DNA of 64,000 nt from Candidatus Viadribacter manganicus. GTDB lineage: Bacteria > Pseudomonadota > Alphaproteobacteria > Caulobacterales > Aquidulcibacteraceae. The stretch spans positions 2,674,980 to 2,738,979 of the forward strand of contig NZ_CP013244.1 in the NCBI RefSeq assembly GCF_001679665.1. The letters are read 5' to 3'. A model generated the notes under the pieces. The model did no database searches. It was given only the letters and a program-made list of their open reading frames with translations, and was not told the DNA's origin. Position numbers and translations under genes: made by a program. This document shows, piece by piece, positions 29,580 to 38,374 of the stretch; the first letter of the stretch is position 1; each line of letters starts with the position of its first letter.

Positions 29580-30752
29580 CTAGATGCGCGCGATGAGCCC
29601 GTAGGCCAGCAGCGTCGAGACCAGCGCATCGGCCTTTTCGACCTTTAGATCACCCACACCGAACTTCGTCCCGCCGAGCGCCAGCTCCAACGCCGGCCGT
29701 TGCTCGGGCGTGAACTTCAGCTCGCCGCCGGCGCACACGACGATGATATCGTCGCCGTCTTCTGCAATGCGCGATGGCGTTCGTGCTTGCGCTTGGAATT
29801 TGTCCTTCGCGCTGATCGCGCCGGCGTCTCGCACCGCAAAGCGATTGTGCGCGGGGCGCGAGCGGATAAAGGTATCGACCATCAGGTCGAGCGCTGGATC
29901 GAGCTGCACTTCGTTAGCGAGGCCGCTGACCAGCGTTTTTAAATGCTCGCGCGCCTTTGCGCGGTCAAAATCCGGTCGCGCAAATCCTGGCGGCAAACTG
30001 CGGCGCAGCTCCGGCGAGCGCAGCGCAACTTCAGACACAGCTTCAAGCATCACATCCGCCCAAGTGCGCGTGATGATGCCGACGGTGATGTGCAGTGACG
30101 CCTTGTCACCCGATGTTTGCGCGTCGTGCATCAGCCCGCGCGGTACGTACGCACAATCGCCCGGCTTCAGCACAAATTCCTGACGTAGTTCACCAGCTTC
30201 GTAGCGCCCTTGCTCGAAACCTTCACCGCGGAATGGCGTGGCGATCGGCATATCGTAGAGACGCCAGGCCTTTTCGCCTTCCACCTGGATCACGAGCACG
30301 TCGTGATTGTCGTAATGGGTGCGGAAGCCCTGTGCGTTTGGCGGCGTCAGGTAGATGTTCGTCTGCACGTGCGATGAGAACACATGCTCGAGCCCGCGGC
30401 AGAGCCGCGAGAGCGCCGGGTCAAACTGGTGCGCTTGGTTCAGGATGATCGTTGAGCCGCGCCGGTAGTGATCGGCCACGGCGCCGCGATCGATAAAGCT
30501 CGCCCCGTCAACGTAGGCATCTGAATCGACGTGGGCGGTCGCGTTCGCGAGCGCCAATTGACCCTCGCGCAGATCCAAAGTCGTGACGATGCGATCGATG
30601 TCGTCGATCGAGATGAGGCCCGCGAAGCGCTCGGGTGCGTCGTTATGCACCACAAGCGCTTCGCGCTCATAGATACGCGCGAAGAAATCGTCCTCACGCC
30701 CGGCCCCGATGAGGTAGCCGAGCGGATCTACGAGCCACGGCTCGCGCGACAT
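29580..30752 (-). CDS. JmjC/cupin-fold oxygenase of the ROX (RoxA/NO66) type
   Basis: 390 residues. The double-stranded beta-helix has the iron triad His146-x-Asp148 in THYDNHDVLVIQVEG and His209 in VPRGLMHDA, with EGEKAWRLYDMP following the first ligands as in ribosomal-protein hydroxylases. RoxA relatives hydroxylate an arginine of ribosomal protein L16 using 2-oxoglutarate, Fe(II) and O2. The C-terminal 150 residues form the helical dimerisation and winged-helix-like part. Substrate here is not proven. It begins nine bases after the stop of the Tat-exported repeat protein gene, so the two probably form one transcript. Confidence 0.87.
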   Translation of the reverse strand: MSREPWLVDPLGYLIGAGREDDFFARIYEREALVVHNDAPERFAGLISIDDIDRIVTTLDLREGQLALANATAHVDSDAYVDGASFIDRGAVADHYRRGSTIILNQAHQFDPALSRLCRGLEHVFSSHVQTNIYLTPPNAQGFRTHYDNHDVLVIQVEGEKAWRLYDMPIATPFRGEGFEQGRYEAGELRQEFVLKPGDCAYVPRGLMHDAQTSGDKASLHITVGIITRTWADVMLEAVSEVALRSPELRRSLPPGFARPDFDRAKAREHLKTLVSGLANEVQLDPALDLMVDTFIRSRPAHNRFAVRDAGAISAKDKFQAQARTPSRIAEDGDDIIVVCAGGELKFTPEQRPALELALGGTKFGVGDLKVEKADALVSTLLAYGLIARI

Positions 30753-30761
30753 TGATTTAGC

Positions 30762-31175
30762 TTACCAGTTGCGGCGCGGGCCGCGGCCGTAGCTTGCGCG
30801 GTCAGCAGCAGAGCCGCTGTCGCCGTCGGTCAGGCCAGATTGGCTGGTGCGCGTTGCGCCACGGCCGTTTCCGCCATTGTCCGCGTTGCCGCCGGAATCG
30901 GAGTCGGTGAGGCCGGTGCGGCCACGTCCACCCGTGTTGCCGCCGAGGCCGTAGCCGCCGCGGTCAGCGCCGTTGCCGGAATCGCTGTCGGTCAGACCAG
31001 TGCGGCCGTAGCCTGCGCGGTCAGCGCCGCTGCCGGAATCATTGTCAGTGCGACCGGTATAGTTTTGCGCTTCGGCTTTGCCGGTGATCATCACCGTAGC
31101 GCCGCCCGCGATCAGTGCGCCGCCAGCAATGCGCGCCATGAACGAGCGGCGGTTCAACTTCTTCTTGTCGGACAT
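30762..31175 (-). CDS. Tat-exported acidic/glycine repeat protein
   Basis: 137 residues. The N-terminus is a twin-arginine signal: NRRSFMARIAGGALIAGGA and cleavage near AEA (about 36). The mature part is almost wholly four imperfect repeats (about 42-57, 58-76, 87-105 and 113-131) built on TDSDSGxGADRxGYG-RTG, rich in Asp, Ser, Gly, Asn and Arg. The alternating acidic residues recall calcium-binding or disordered segments. No enzyme domain is present. ATG at 31175 has GGGGGAAAG upstream. It is the first gene of a two-gene unit with the JmjC oxygenase. I do not know a family. Confidence 0.8.
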   Translation of the reverse strand: MSDKKKLNRRSFMARIAGGALIAGGATVMITGKAEAQNYTGRTDNDSGSGADRAGYGRTGLTDSDSGNGADRGGYGLGGNTGGRGRTGLTDSDSGGNADNGGNGRGATRTSQSGLTDGDSGSAADRASYGRGPRRNW

Positions 31176-31336
31176 TCTTTCCCCCGAAAACCGACTACTG
31201 CGAACTAATCGCAACAAGTCTCTATCCCTCGCCAGAATCGTAACACGGCTCTTGGCGTCTGTAAGCGTGAGAGTGGTTCGCAAGAGGCGCGTTTCCGCGA
31301 CCTGCGAATCCGATCAGGTAGGGGTGTGAGGTCAGA

Positions 31337-31954
31337 ATGATCGGGTTGTTGAGCGGTACGGTTGCGGCGGTTGGCGAGGATACAGCGCTGATCGATGTTG
31401 GCGGCGTCGGTTACGTCGTTCAATCGGGCGGACGCACGCTGGCGCGCCTGCAAGTTGGAGCTCCGGCGCGGCTCTTCATCGAAACCCATGTCCGCGAAGA
31501 CGCCATAAGGCTCTTTGGCTTTTCCTCCGAAGAAGAACGCGCCTGGTTCGCGCATCTTCAAACCATCCCCGGCGTCGGCGCAAAAGTTGCGTTGGGCATC
31601 CTCGACACCATGCCGCCGGACGCGCTCGCCGACGCAATCGCCATTCAGGACAAAGCCGCGTTTGCGCGCGCCAATGGCGTTGGCCCCAAACTCGCTGCGC
31701 GCCTCGCAACGGAACTCACCGGCAAGGGCGGCCCCAAAGGCTTCATTGGGCTCGGCGGTTCAGCGCCGCGCGCGAGTTCAACTGCAACAGTCACGGCCAG
31801 CGGCGCCCGCGCAGAAGCAGTGTCCGCGCTCGTCAATCTCGGTATTGATCAATCAAGCGCCGCACGTGCTGTCGCTTCCGCCGCCAAGCAATTTGACGCC
31901 GACGCCCCAGCCCCTGAACTTATCCGCGCTGCGCTGAAAGAAGTTAGCCGCTAG
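31337..31954 (+). CDS. ruvA: Holliday junction branch-migration subunit RuvA
   Basis: 205 residues in the usual three domains: an N-terminal OB fold (MIGLLSGTVAAVGEDTALIDVGGVGY is its beginning, in two pieces), a central tandem helix-hairpin-helix domain (IPGVGAKVALGIL and NGVGPKLAARLA), a flexible linker, and a C-terminal helical domain that regulates RuvB. RuvA holds the four-way junction while RuvB pulls DNA. It is 524 bases ahead of ruvB on the same strand, with an oppositely oriented DGPF gene between, whereas relatives usually have the two genes adjacent. Confidence 0.96.
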   Translation: MIGLLSGTVAAVGEDTALIDVGGVGYVVQSGGRTLARLQVGAPARLFIETHVREDAIRLFGFSSEEERAWFAHLQTIPGVGAKVALGILDTMPPDALADAIAIQDKAAFARANGVGPKLAARLATELTGKGGPKGFIGLGGSAPRASSTATVTASGARAEAVSALVNLGIDQSSAARAVASAAKQFDADAPAPELIRAALKEVSR

Positions 31955-31959
31955 CGCGA

Positions 31960-32325
31960 TTAGCTCGTTCCAAAGCCGAACATCGGCCGCATCTCACAGA
32001 CGCCCTCCCATTCGGGCCAAATGCGGCGATGTATGTCCATGAAACTCTCGGCCGCCGCGATCGCTTCTTCGCGCGTTGCGAATTCGAAAATTGAGAACCC
32101 GCCGAGCACCTCTTTGGTCTCGGCAAACGGTCCGTCGGTAAGCTTCAGTTTGCCGCTCCGCGATTCAATTCGCGCGCTGCCCATCGCTGTCGGCAGCAAT
32201 CCACCGCGCGCCTTCATGCGGCCGGCGGCGATTTCCTGTTCGGAGAGCTTTTCAATCTCTTCGAAAAGCTCCGCTGGCGGCTGCTTGCCGTCTTCGACGC
32301 CGGAGACGAGAAACATGTAAAGCAT
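31960..32325 (-). CDS. DGPF/YCII-family protein
   Basis: 121 residues. The family hallmark DGPF is present in [20 protein letters not shown], preceded by a ferredoxin-like first strand (MLYMFLVSG) and the conserved GG-L repeat region. These ferredoxin-fold proteins have unproven roles and are often coupled to ECF sigma factors, none of which is nearby. It lies wholly between ruvA and ruvB on the opposite strand, five bases from the ruvA stop, and interrupts a pair normally contiguous. Confidence 0.85.
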   Translation of the reverse strand: MLYMFLVSGVEDGKQPPAELFEEIEKLSEQEIAAGRMKARGGLLPTAMGSARIESRSGKLKLTDGPFAETKEVLGGFSIFEFATREEAIAAAESFMDIHRRIWPEWEGVCEMRPMFGFGTS

Positions 32326-32477
32326 GGGTGATCCTTCAAGCTCGGGCCATAAGCGGCGCTGAACAAAGGACGAAGCGCCGCCGCCAAAGCCGACGTTTCA
32401 TTTTGAAACTTATCCACAGGTGCATAGAGCGTGGGCGGCGGAACAATCCGGAAACCCGAATCGAGCTAGGAAGGCCC

Positions 32478-33506
32478 ATGGCCGAAGCAGAACGCCTCGT
32501 AACATCCGATCGCATGCCAGGAGAGGGCGCCGACCGTGCGCTCCGTCCGCAGGGCTTCGATGAATTTGTCGGCCAGCCCGCCGCCAAGGCGAACCTCAAA
32601 GTCTTCGTCGACGCCGCTCGTTCGCGCGGCGAAGCCATGGACCATGTTCTGCTGTTCGGCCCGCCTGGCCTTGGCAAGACCACGCTTTCCCAGATCGTTG
32701 CTCGCGAGCTTGGCGTCGGCTTTCGCGCCACTAGCGGTCCAGTGATCGCGCGCGCCGGTGATCTTGCGGCGTTGCTCACCAATCTTGAGCCGCGCGACGT
32801 GCTCTTCATCGACGAGATCCATCGCCTTGCGCCTGCGGTCGAAGAAATTCTTTATCCCGCACTCGAAGATTATCACCTCGACATCATTATCGGCGAGGGC
32901 CCCTCGGCGCGCAGCGTGCGAATTGATCTTGCGCCATTTACGCTCGTCGGCGCCACGACGCGCGCAGGCATGTTGAGCACGCCGTTACGTGATCGCTTTG
33001 GTATTCCGGTGCGGCTTGAATTTTACGGCCCTGACGAATTGCTAGGCATTGTCACTCGCGCCGCCGGCAAGCTCGGCGCGCCGATCACGACTGAAGGCGC
33101 CATGGAAATTGCCAAGCGTGCACGCGGCACACCGCGTGTCGCGGTGCGCTTGCTCCGACGTGTTCGCGATTTCGCAGGTGACGATGTGATCGATGCAGCG
33201 GTCGCGGACCGCGCGTTGAAGCGCCTTGAAGTCGATAGCGATGGCCTTGATCTGCTTGATCGCCGCTACCTTCATGCGCTGGTCGAAACCTATTCCGGCG
33301 GCCCGGTTGGTGTCGAAACACTCGCTGCCGCGCTCGCTGAAGCGCGTGATGCGCTGGAGGACGTGATCGAGCCATACCTGATGCAACAAGGCTTGGTTAT
33401 GCGCACGCCCCGTGGGCGCGTCGCCGCGCCGAAAGCTTATGAGCGGCTTGGTAAAAAGCCGCCGAGTGCTCCGCCTGCGAGCGGTAGCTTGTTCGGCGAA
33501 AAATAA
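32478..33506 (+). CDS. ruvB: Holliday junction branch-migration ATPase RuvB
   Basis: 342 residues, the usual length. The AAA+ motor has Walker [10 protein letters not shown] (about 61-69), Walker [10 protein letters not shown], sensor 1 in GATTRAGML and an arginine-finger region [16 protein letters not shown]. The winged-helix DNA-binding domain at the C-terminus includes [17 protein letters not shown]. It translocates DNA on either side of RuvA. ATG at 32478 is preceded by AGGAAGG; the longer frame to 32328 is not needed. It is separated from ruvA by a minus-strand gene. Confidence 0.97.
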   Translation: MAEAERLVTSDRMPGEGADRALRPQGFDEFVGQPAAKANLKVFVDAARSRGEAMDHVLLFGPPGLGKTTLSQIVARELGVGFRATSGPVIARAGDLAALLTNLEPRDVLFIDEIHRLAPAVEEILYPALEDYHLDIIIGEGPSARSVRIDLAPFTLVGATTRAGMLSTPLRDRFGIPVRLEFYGPDELLGIVTRAAGKLGAPITTEGAMEIAKRARGTPRVAVRLLRRVRDFAGDDVIDAAVADRALKRLEVDSDGLDLLDRRYLHALVETYSGGPVGVETLAAALAEARDALEDVIEPYLMQQGLVMRTPRGRVAAPKAYERLGKKPPSAPPASGSLFGEK

Positions 33507-33508
33507 GT

Positions 33509-33562
33509 CTAAGCCGCCGGCGCGCCGCTCTTCGGTTTCGCGGGAGCTGCCGGTTCGGTCAT
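33509..33562 (-). CDS. Possible 17-residue peptide with strong ribosome site
   Basis: ATG at 33562 is preceded by AGGAG at an ideal seven-base spacing and reads 17 codons to TAG, rich in Ala, Pro and Lys (for example EPAAPAKPKSGAP). The composition and spacing suggest a translated small peptide, but there is no family and its 3' end nearly abuts the convergent ruvB stop. It could equally be chance. No other gene is seen in 33507-33698. Confidence 0.3.
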   Translation of the reverse strand: MTEPAAPAKPKSGAPAA

Positions 33563-33698
33563 GCGCGAACTCCTGAGGCGTGCTGCGACCGAAGCCTGGA
33601 GCCAAGGAGGGGCCGCTCTCTAACGGAGTAGAGCATCGATGGGCAGTCTTGTTGTTGTATGCCGCTCCGCCCATATTTGTAACGAGAGCAGCGCGCGT

Positions 33699-34076
33699 CT
33701 AGGGTAGCATCCGTCCTAGTTTTTTCGGCGCAACAGCAACGTAGCTCTGTTTCAACCAGCCCTTTAATGTCTCAATCTCGGCCAGCACATCATCGCTGCT
33801 ACCAAAATGCGCGGTGACCCAATTGTGTTGTTTGAACCAGCCTCGCGCCTCGCGGACGAACGGCAGCTCCGCGGCCATCTCCGCCGAGATCGGCAGTTTC
33901 ATGATCACGGTCAGCTCATTCAGCGGCTCGCCCTTCGCGCCGAACACGCAGAACATTTTCTGGCGCACATAAAGGCCGCGCGTCGTCTGCCAGCCGGGGC
34001 CCGCGCTCGTTTCGGGAAAGGTGAGACAGTGCTTGGTGAGTTCAGCTTCGGCGCGTTGGTGCGGCGTCTGCGGCAT
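33699..34076 (-). CDS. MmcQ/YjbR-family protein
   Basis: 125 residues, no signal or membrane segment. The family features are the N-terminal CLTFPETSAGPGWQTT (acidic/aromatic first strand), the central VIMKLP strand and the C-terminal LKGWLKQSYVAVAPKKLG, where the W, Y and APKKL are the signature of the YjbR/CyaY-like fold, named MmcQ-like. Members have a fold able to bind DNA or ligands, but their roles are not settled. The ATG at 34076 is unremarkable. The neighbours are ruvB and the flotillin gene, with no functional link visible. Confidence 0.82.
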   Translation of the reverse strand: MPQTPHQRAEAELTKHCLTFPETSAGPGWQTTRGLYVRQKMFCVFGAKGEPLNELTVIMKLPISAEMAAELPFVREARGWFKQHNWVTAHFGSSDDVLAEIETLKGWLKQSYVAVAPKKLGRMLP

Positions 34077-34321
34077 GGCGTGGGTATAGCAGACTTTTAT
34101 CGCGACGTGTTACGCGTGGGCTTTTCGCCCAATCCGTGTGCTGTCTTTCAGCTCGTGCGCCACCCCGGCAGTGTTTCGTTATAACAGCGCGCGTGCGGGG
34201 TCGATTTCGGCGCGAAATTCGGTGCGCCATATCTCAAACTCCCTTGCGGGGCGCTTACATCAAAGGCGTAGCCAGTTTGCGCACGTACAACATCGCAGGC
34301 GGGCGAGAGGGAAGAGACGAG

Positions 34322-35683
34322 ATGTCTGACTTGTTTGGCGCGTTCTCCGATATCGCGCCGTCACTGCCAATGATCATCGTCGTGGCGCTCGCCGCGCTGC
34401 TTCTGATTTCGATCCTGCTACGGGTCGTGGTGCCGACCAACATGGTCCACACCGTGCAGTCACGCCGTAAAACGACCTCCTATGGCGCCGGTCAGAAGGC
34501 TGGCAACGTCTACTATAACTGGCCCAGCTGGATGCCGTTCATCGGCGTCAGCCGTATCATTCTGCCGGTCAACAACTTTGAACTCTCGCTGTCAGGCTAC
34601 GAGGCCTATGACAAGGACCGGGTGCCGTTCCGGCTCGATCTCACCGCGTTCTTCCGTATCGCGGATACCAACGTCGCCGCTGCGCGCATCGCCAACATGA
34701 AAGAGCTGATCGCGCAGCTGCACTTCATCGTGCAGGGCGCGGCGCGCAAAATTCTGGCCACGCACGACATTCACCAGATCATGGTCGATCGGGCGACGTT
34801 CGGCGCCCAATTTACTCAGGAGGTCGCAACCGAGCTTGCGAACTGGGGCGTGGAGCCGGTCAAGAACATGGAATTGATGGACGTTCGCGATGCCGAGGGC
34901 TCGCGCGTGATTGCTGACATCATGGCGATGAAGGCCTCCAACATTCAAATGACGAGCCGCATCGAGGTCGCCAACAACCTTCGCGCCGCACAGACCGCAG
35001 AAATCGCGGCGCGGCAGGAAGTCGAAGTACGCGAACAGGAAGCCCAGCAAGTCGTCGGCCAGCGCACCGCCGAGAAGGAAAAACAGGTCGGCATCGCAAC
35101 CGAACGCGCTTCACAAGAAGTGCAAGCGGAAGCCGCCATCACCCGTGAACGGGAAATGCAGGTCGTCCGCGTCGCGACCATGCGCCAGGCCGAAATCACC
35201 AAGGATCAGCAAGTCGTCGCTGCGTCACAAGACAAGGAGACGACTATTCTGCGCGCCGACGGTGATCTGCAGGCTACCAAGCTCGCCGCCGAAGGCATCC
35301 GCGTCGAGGGCAATGCCAAGGCCGACGCCGAAAAAGCGCTGCAGCTTGCGCCGGTCGCCGCGCAAATCGAACTCGCCAAGGAGATCGGTCAGAACGAGGG
35401 TTACCAAGCCTATCTCGTCTCGATCCGCGGCGTTGAAGCCTACACCCAAGTGGGCGTCGAGCAGGCGAAGGCCATCGGGCAAGCCGAGGTGAAGGTCATC
35501 GCCAACACCGGCGACACCGTGCAGGGCGTGCAAGACGCGATGAGTCTCATCTCACCGCGTGGCGGCACCGCAATCGGCGGCATGCTCGAAGCATTGAAGA
35601 ACACGACGGAAGGCGCCGCTTTGCTCGAGCGTGTACTGCGCCGTGAAGCTGCGCGCACAGCGCCGGACGATAGCGCCACCTGA
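34322..35683 (+). CDS. Flotillin-like SPFH/Band 7 membrane-scaffold protein
   Basis: 453 residues. One N-terminal membrane segment (about 16-36) precedes the SPFH domain (about 37-210, with VVPTNMVHTVQSRRK). A long heptad-rich, Glu/Gln/Ala coiled coil (about 210-370: ARQEVEVREQEAQQVVGQRT and EITKDQQVVAASQDKE) leads to a conserved flotillin tail. Such proteins form oligomeric microdomains in the inner membrane. The usual partner NfeD is not adjacent. ATG at 34322 follows GAGGGAAGAGACGAG; the longer frame to 34136 has no support. The 245 bases upstream hold no other gene I can support. Confidence 0.92.
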   Translation: MSDLFGAFSDIAPSLPMIIVVALAALLLISILLRVVVPTNMVHTVQSRRKTTSYGAGQKAGNVYYNWPSWMPFIGVSRIILPVNNFELSLSGYEAYDKDRVPFRLDLTAFFRIADTNVAAARIANMKELIAQLHFIVQGAARKILATHDIHQIMVDRATFGAQFTQEVATELANWGVEPVKNMELMDVRDAEGSRVIADIMAMKASNIQMTSRIEVANNLRAAQTAEIAARQEVEVREQEAQQVVGQRTAEKEKQVGIATERASQEVQAEAAITREREMQVVRVATMRQAEITKDQQVVAASQDKETTILRADGDLQATKLAAEGIRVEGNAKADAEKALQLAPVAAQIELAKEIGQNEGYQAYLVSIRGVEAYTQVGVEQAKAIGQAEVKVIANTGDTVQGVQDAMSLISPRGGTAIGGMLEALKNTTEGAALLERVLRREAARTAPDDSAT

Positions 35684-36105
35684 TCTAGCCAAAATCGCAC
35701 GCCATGCCCTCAAGGCTGGCGTGCGAAACGCTCGTCAGCTCGAAAGACCGACAATCAAGAGATCGCTGAGCGCATCGAGCTGCTTTGGATGTGACGCGCC
35801 ATCATCGCCGGATGATGATACAGCGACGTCGCGTTCAAAATCGTGCTGGCGCTCTTGCAGAGGTCCCCAACGCGCCATGCGCGTTCGCGAACGCCATCGA
35901 GTAGAATCATGCCAATGGTGCTCGGCCACGCGGATCTTGTCTTGGCTGCCTCGGGGCATGGCGCGGGCCATTTTTTGCGTCCCTGAGGTCGCGTCGGTGA
36001 GAAACGTCAGCGCGACGGCGCACACCGCCTTCAGGTTCCCTCGAAATCAACGGCTTCCTTTGCGGCGCCGTTGTGCTCGCACGTGTGTGGACGCAGAACG
36101 GCTGA
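35684..36105. other. Gene-poor gap with a possible sulfotransferase remnant
   Basis: No intact gene is convincing in these 422 bases. On the minus strand an open frame at 35735-36025 (96 codons) contains RVAEHHWHDSTRW, which resembles the HHxxDSTRW start of bacterial sulfotransferases. The PAPS-binding motif that should come next is absent, in this frame and in the other two minus-strand frames I read. It may be a decayed fragment or chance. Confidence 0.3.
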
Positions 36106-36900
36106 ATGTCCTCACTTCGCGCCGTCGTCGAAACGCTCGTCCCTGAAACCGATGGCTTCACCATTGAAGCGCCCGCCGATTGGGCCCAGGGGCGCACGCT
36201 TTACGGCGGCATCACCGCAGCGCTCGCGCACGAAGCGGTCCGTCGCTCTCATGAAGGCCTCGGACCGTTGCGCTCTTCGCAATTCACCTTCATTGGCCCG
36301 GCCGCGGGAAAATTGCGGTTCACCTCGACGCTGCTGCGCCGCGGCAAATCATCGGCGCTGATCGGCGCCGATTGCTTCAACGAAGAGGGGCCAGCTGCGC
36401 GCGCGCTCTTTGTGTTTGGCGCCGGCCGCGACAGCAAGGTGACGCATGACTTCCTTGCGATGCCAAACGTGCCCGCTCCAGAGGTGTGCAATTCGTTTCG
36501 CAAAGAAGGCGCCGCCGCGCCACGCGGCTTTTGGAATAATTTTGAGACCCGTCTCGCCTCCGGCAACCGCCTGTTCGACAAGGACGCAGCGCGCCCCGAG
36601 TTCGCGGTGTGGACTCGCTTTCTCGATACCGGAGGCGCCGACCCAACAACCGCGCTGCTCGCGCTCGCCGATTGCCTGCCGCCGGCGGCGATGGTCGTTT
36701 TCCCACAACCCGCGCCGATCAGCACGATGACTTGGACCGTTGATGTCGCCCGCGTCCCGTCCAGCCTCGATGGCTGGCACCTTCTTTGGGCCGCGAGCGA
36801 ACAGGCCGCGAGCGGCTATTCACTGCAAAACATGGCGATGTGGAACGAGGCAGGCGATCTCGTTGCCGCTGGCCGTCAGAATGTGGCGATCTTCGCCTAG
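36106..36900 (+). CDS. Double-hotdog acyl-CoA thioesterase (TesB-like)
   Basis: 264 residues. The first hotdog has AQGRTLYGGITAALAHEAVRR and SSQFTFIGPAAGKL, which match the N-terminal half of TesB-family thioesterases. The second hotdog includes the catalytic region around WTRFLDTGGADPTTALLALAD and the C-terminal GYSLQNMAMWNEAGDLVA. These enzymes hydrolyse acyl-CoA esters in the cytoplasm. The ATG at 36106 follows a short leader. It converges on the MBL gene, the stops overlapping by four bases. Its length is slightly below the E. coli enzyme (286). Confidence 0.85.
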   Translation: MSSLRAVVETLVPETDGFTIEAPADWAQGRTLYGGITAALAHEAVRRSHEGLGPLRSSQFTFIGPAAGKLRFTSTLLRRGKSSALIGADCFNEEGPAARALFVFGAGRDSKVTHDFLAMPNVPAPEVCNSFRKEGAAAPRGFWNNFETRLASGNRLFDKDAARPEFAVWTRFLDTGGADPTTALLALADCLPPAAMVVFPQPAPISTMTWTVDVARVPSSLDGWHLLWAASEQAASGYSLQNMAMWNEAGDLVAAGRQNVAIFA

Positions 36901-37619
36901 CTCCAGCGCTTCGACGCGCGCTGCTCGCCGATATCAGGCGCGTGCGTCGTCGCGCCCGCATAGCCGGTGATCCGATCGGCCACGAAGGGGTTGCTTTGCC
37001 GTTCGCGAGCGAACGTTGACGTCGGTCCGTGTCCCGGCACAAACGCAATCTCGTCGCCGAGCGGCCAAAGTTTGCTCGTGATCGAGTGGATCAATTGCTC
37101 ATGATTGCCACGTGGAAAATCCGTGCGACCGATCGAGCCGGCGAAGAGCACGTCACCGACGAATGCGATCTTTAGCTCGGTATTGTGAATGACGACGTGG
37201 CCAGGGGTGTGTCCTGGCGTGTGCGAGATGTCGAAGCGCACGCCCTCGAACTCAAGCGTCTCGCCGTCTTCGAAATAGCGATCCGGTGTAACGTTGCGCA
37301 GGCCGCTAACGCTGTAGCGCTGTGCGCTTTCTTCGATGAGATCGAGCCAGAATTGGTCGTCGCGATGCGGGCCTTCAACGGAGACGCCGGTGCGTTCGCG
37401 CAGTTCGGCCGCAGCGCCCGCGTGATCGAAATGGCCGTGCGTCAGCCAGATACGCGTGAGCTCTAAACCAAATTGTTCGAGTACGCCCAGCAAGCGATCG
37501 ATGTCGCCGCCCGGATCGACCAGCGCCGCGTTCTTGGTCGCCTCGTTCCAGATCAACGAACAATTTTGCTGCAGCGGCGTCACCGGAATGACGCGGATTT
37601 GTAATTGTGGCTCGCTCAC
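36897..37619 (-). CDS. MBL-fold hydrolase, glyoxalase II-like
   Basis: 240 residues. The metal-binding HxHxDH is THGHFDHAG (about 60-68), with further ligands in DISHTPGHTPGHVVIH, the bridging Asp in VGDVLFAGSIGRTD and the last His in PGHGPTST. PLQQNCSLIW is the N-terminal strand of the YcbL/hydroxyacylglutathione hydrolase group, which opens thioesters such as S-lactoylglutathione. Its ATG overlaps the stop of the SDR gene by four bases, so it is the last gene of the ArsR/SRPBCC/SDR run. Confidence 0.92.
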   Translation of the reverse strand: MSEPQLQIRVIPVTPLQQNCSLIWNEATKNAALVDPGGDIDRLLGVLEQFGLELTRIWLTHGHFDHAGAAAELRERTGVSVEGPHRDDQFWLDLIEESAQRYSVSGLRNVTPDRYFEDGETLEFEGVRFDISHTPGHTPGHVVIHNTELKIAFVGDVLFAGSIGRTDFPRGNHEQLIHSITSKLWPLGDEIAFVPGHGPTSTFARERQSNPFVADRITGYAGATTHAPDIGEQRASKRWS

Positions 37620-38278
37620 CAGGGCAATTCCTCGCCGGTGCCGGCATGGACGAAGCGTCCGCTCGACGCCAATGTCAGCGCCCCAATGCGCTCAACCAAT
37701 GAACGCGCCGCATCGGCGACTGGAACGCCGTTCTTTCCCGTCATGTCCGTTGCCACCATGCCAGGATGCATCAGGCCGACGGCGATGCCGCGGGCCTTCA
37801 GATCGTGCGCCAGCGAAACGCCCGCGGCGTTCACCGCCGCTTTCGACATCCGGTAGCCATAATAGCCGCCGGAGCCATTGTCCGCCATCGAACCCATGCG
37901 GCTCGTGATGATCACAACCTTGCTGCTGTCATGGAGCAGGGGCAGCAGCGCCATCGTTACACGCAAAGGCCCCAGTGCATTGATCTCGAATTGCTTCTCA
38001 ATGTCGTCGAAACGCATGCGATCGAGACTCTCGCTGTGCAACACGCCGGCATTGTTGATGAGCAAGTCGAGCTTCACGTCGGCAAGGCGCTTTGCCAGCT
38101 GCGCGATCGATGCGGGATCGCTGACATCAATGCCAGGCTCGATGCGCACGTTCAGCGCATCAAGTTCTGCCGAGCCTTTGCGGCAAACCGCAATCACATC
38201 ATCGCCACGCGCTTTCAGCTCGCGGCAAACCTCCAATCCAATGCCGCGATTGGCGCCGGTTATGAGTGTCGATCCCAT
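37616..38278 (-). CDS. Short-chain dehydrogenase/reductase
   Basis: 220 residues. The cofactor motif is TGANRGIGLEV at 7-17, the structural NNAG lies in LLINNAGVL, the catalytic serine is in IITSRMGSM and the Tyr-x-x-x-Lys pair is in GYRMSKAAVN. It is an NAD(P)H-dependent oxidoreductase of the classical SDR type; substrate unknown. The ATG at 38278 has AAAGGAG six bases upstream, so I choose it over the longer frame to 38356. It overlaps the MBL gene start and follows the SRPBCC genes at a 96-base gap, so membership of that operon is likely but not certain. Confidence 0.9.
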   Translation of the reverse strand: MGSTLITGANRGIGLEVCRELKARGDDVIAVCRKGSAELDALNVRIEPGIDVSDPASIAQLAKRLADVKLDLLINNAGVLHSESLDRMRFDDIEKQFEINALGPLRVTMALLPLLHDSSKVVIITSRMGSMADNGSGGYYGYRMSKAAVNAAGVSLAHDLKARGIAVGLMHPGMVATDMTGKNGVPVADAARSLVERIGALTLASSGRFVHAGTGEELPW

Positions 38279-38374
38279 GCTTGAAGCTCCTTTAAGCCTC
38301 ACCATAGCTCGCATTCGCACGCCGTCTCGCGACAAAACGGCCTCAGCCAACGCCAAGGCCGTCCAAACTCTGCC

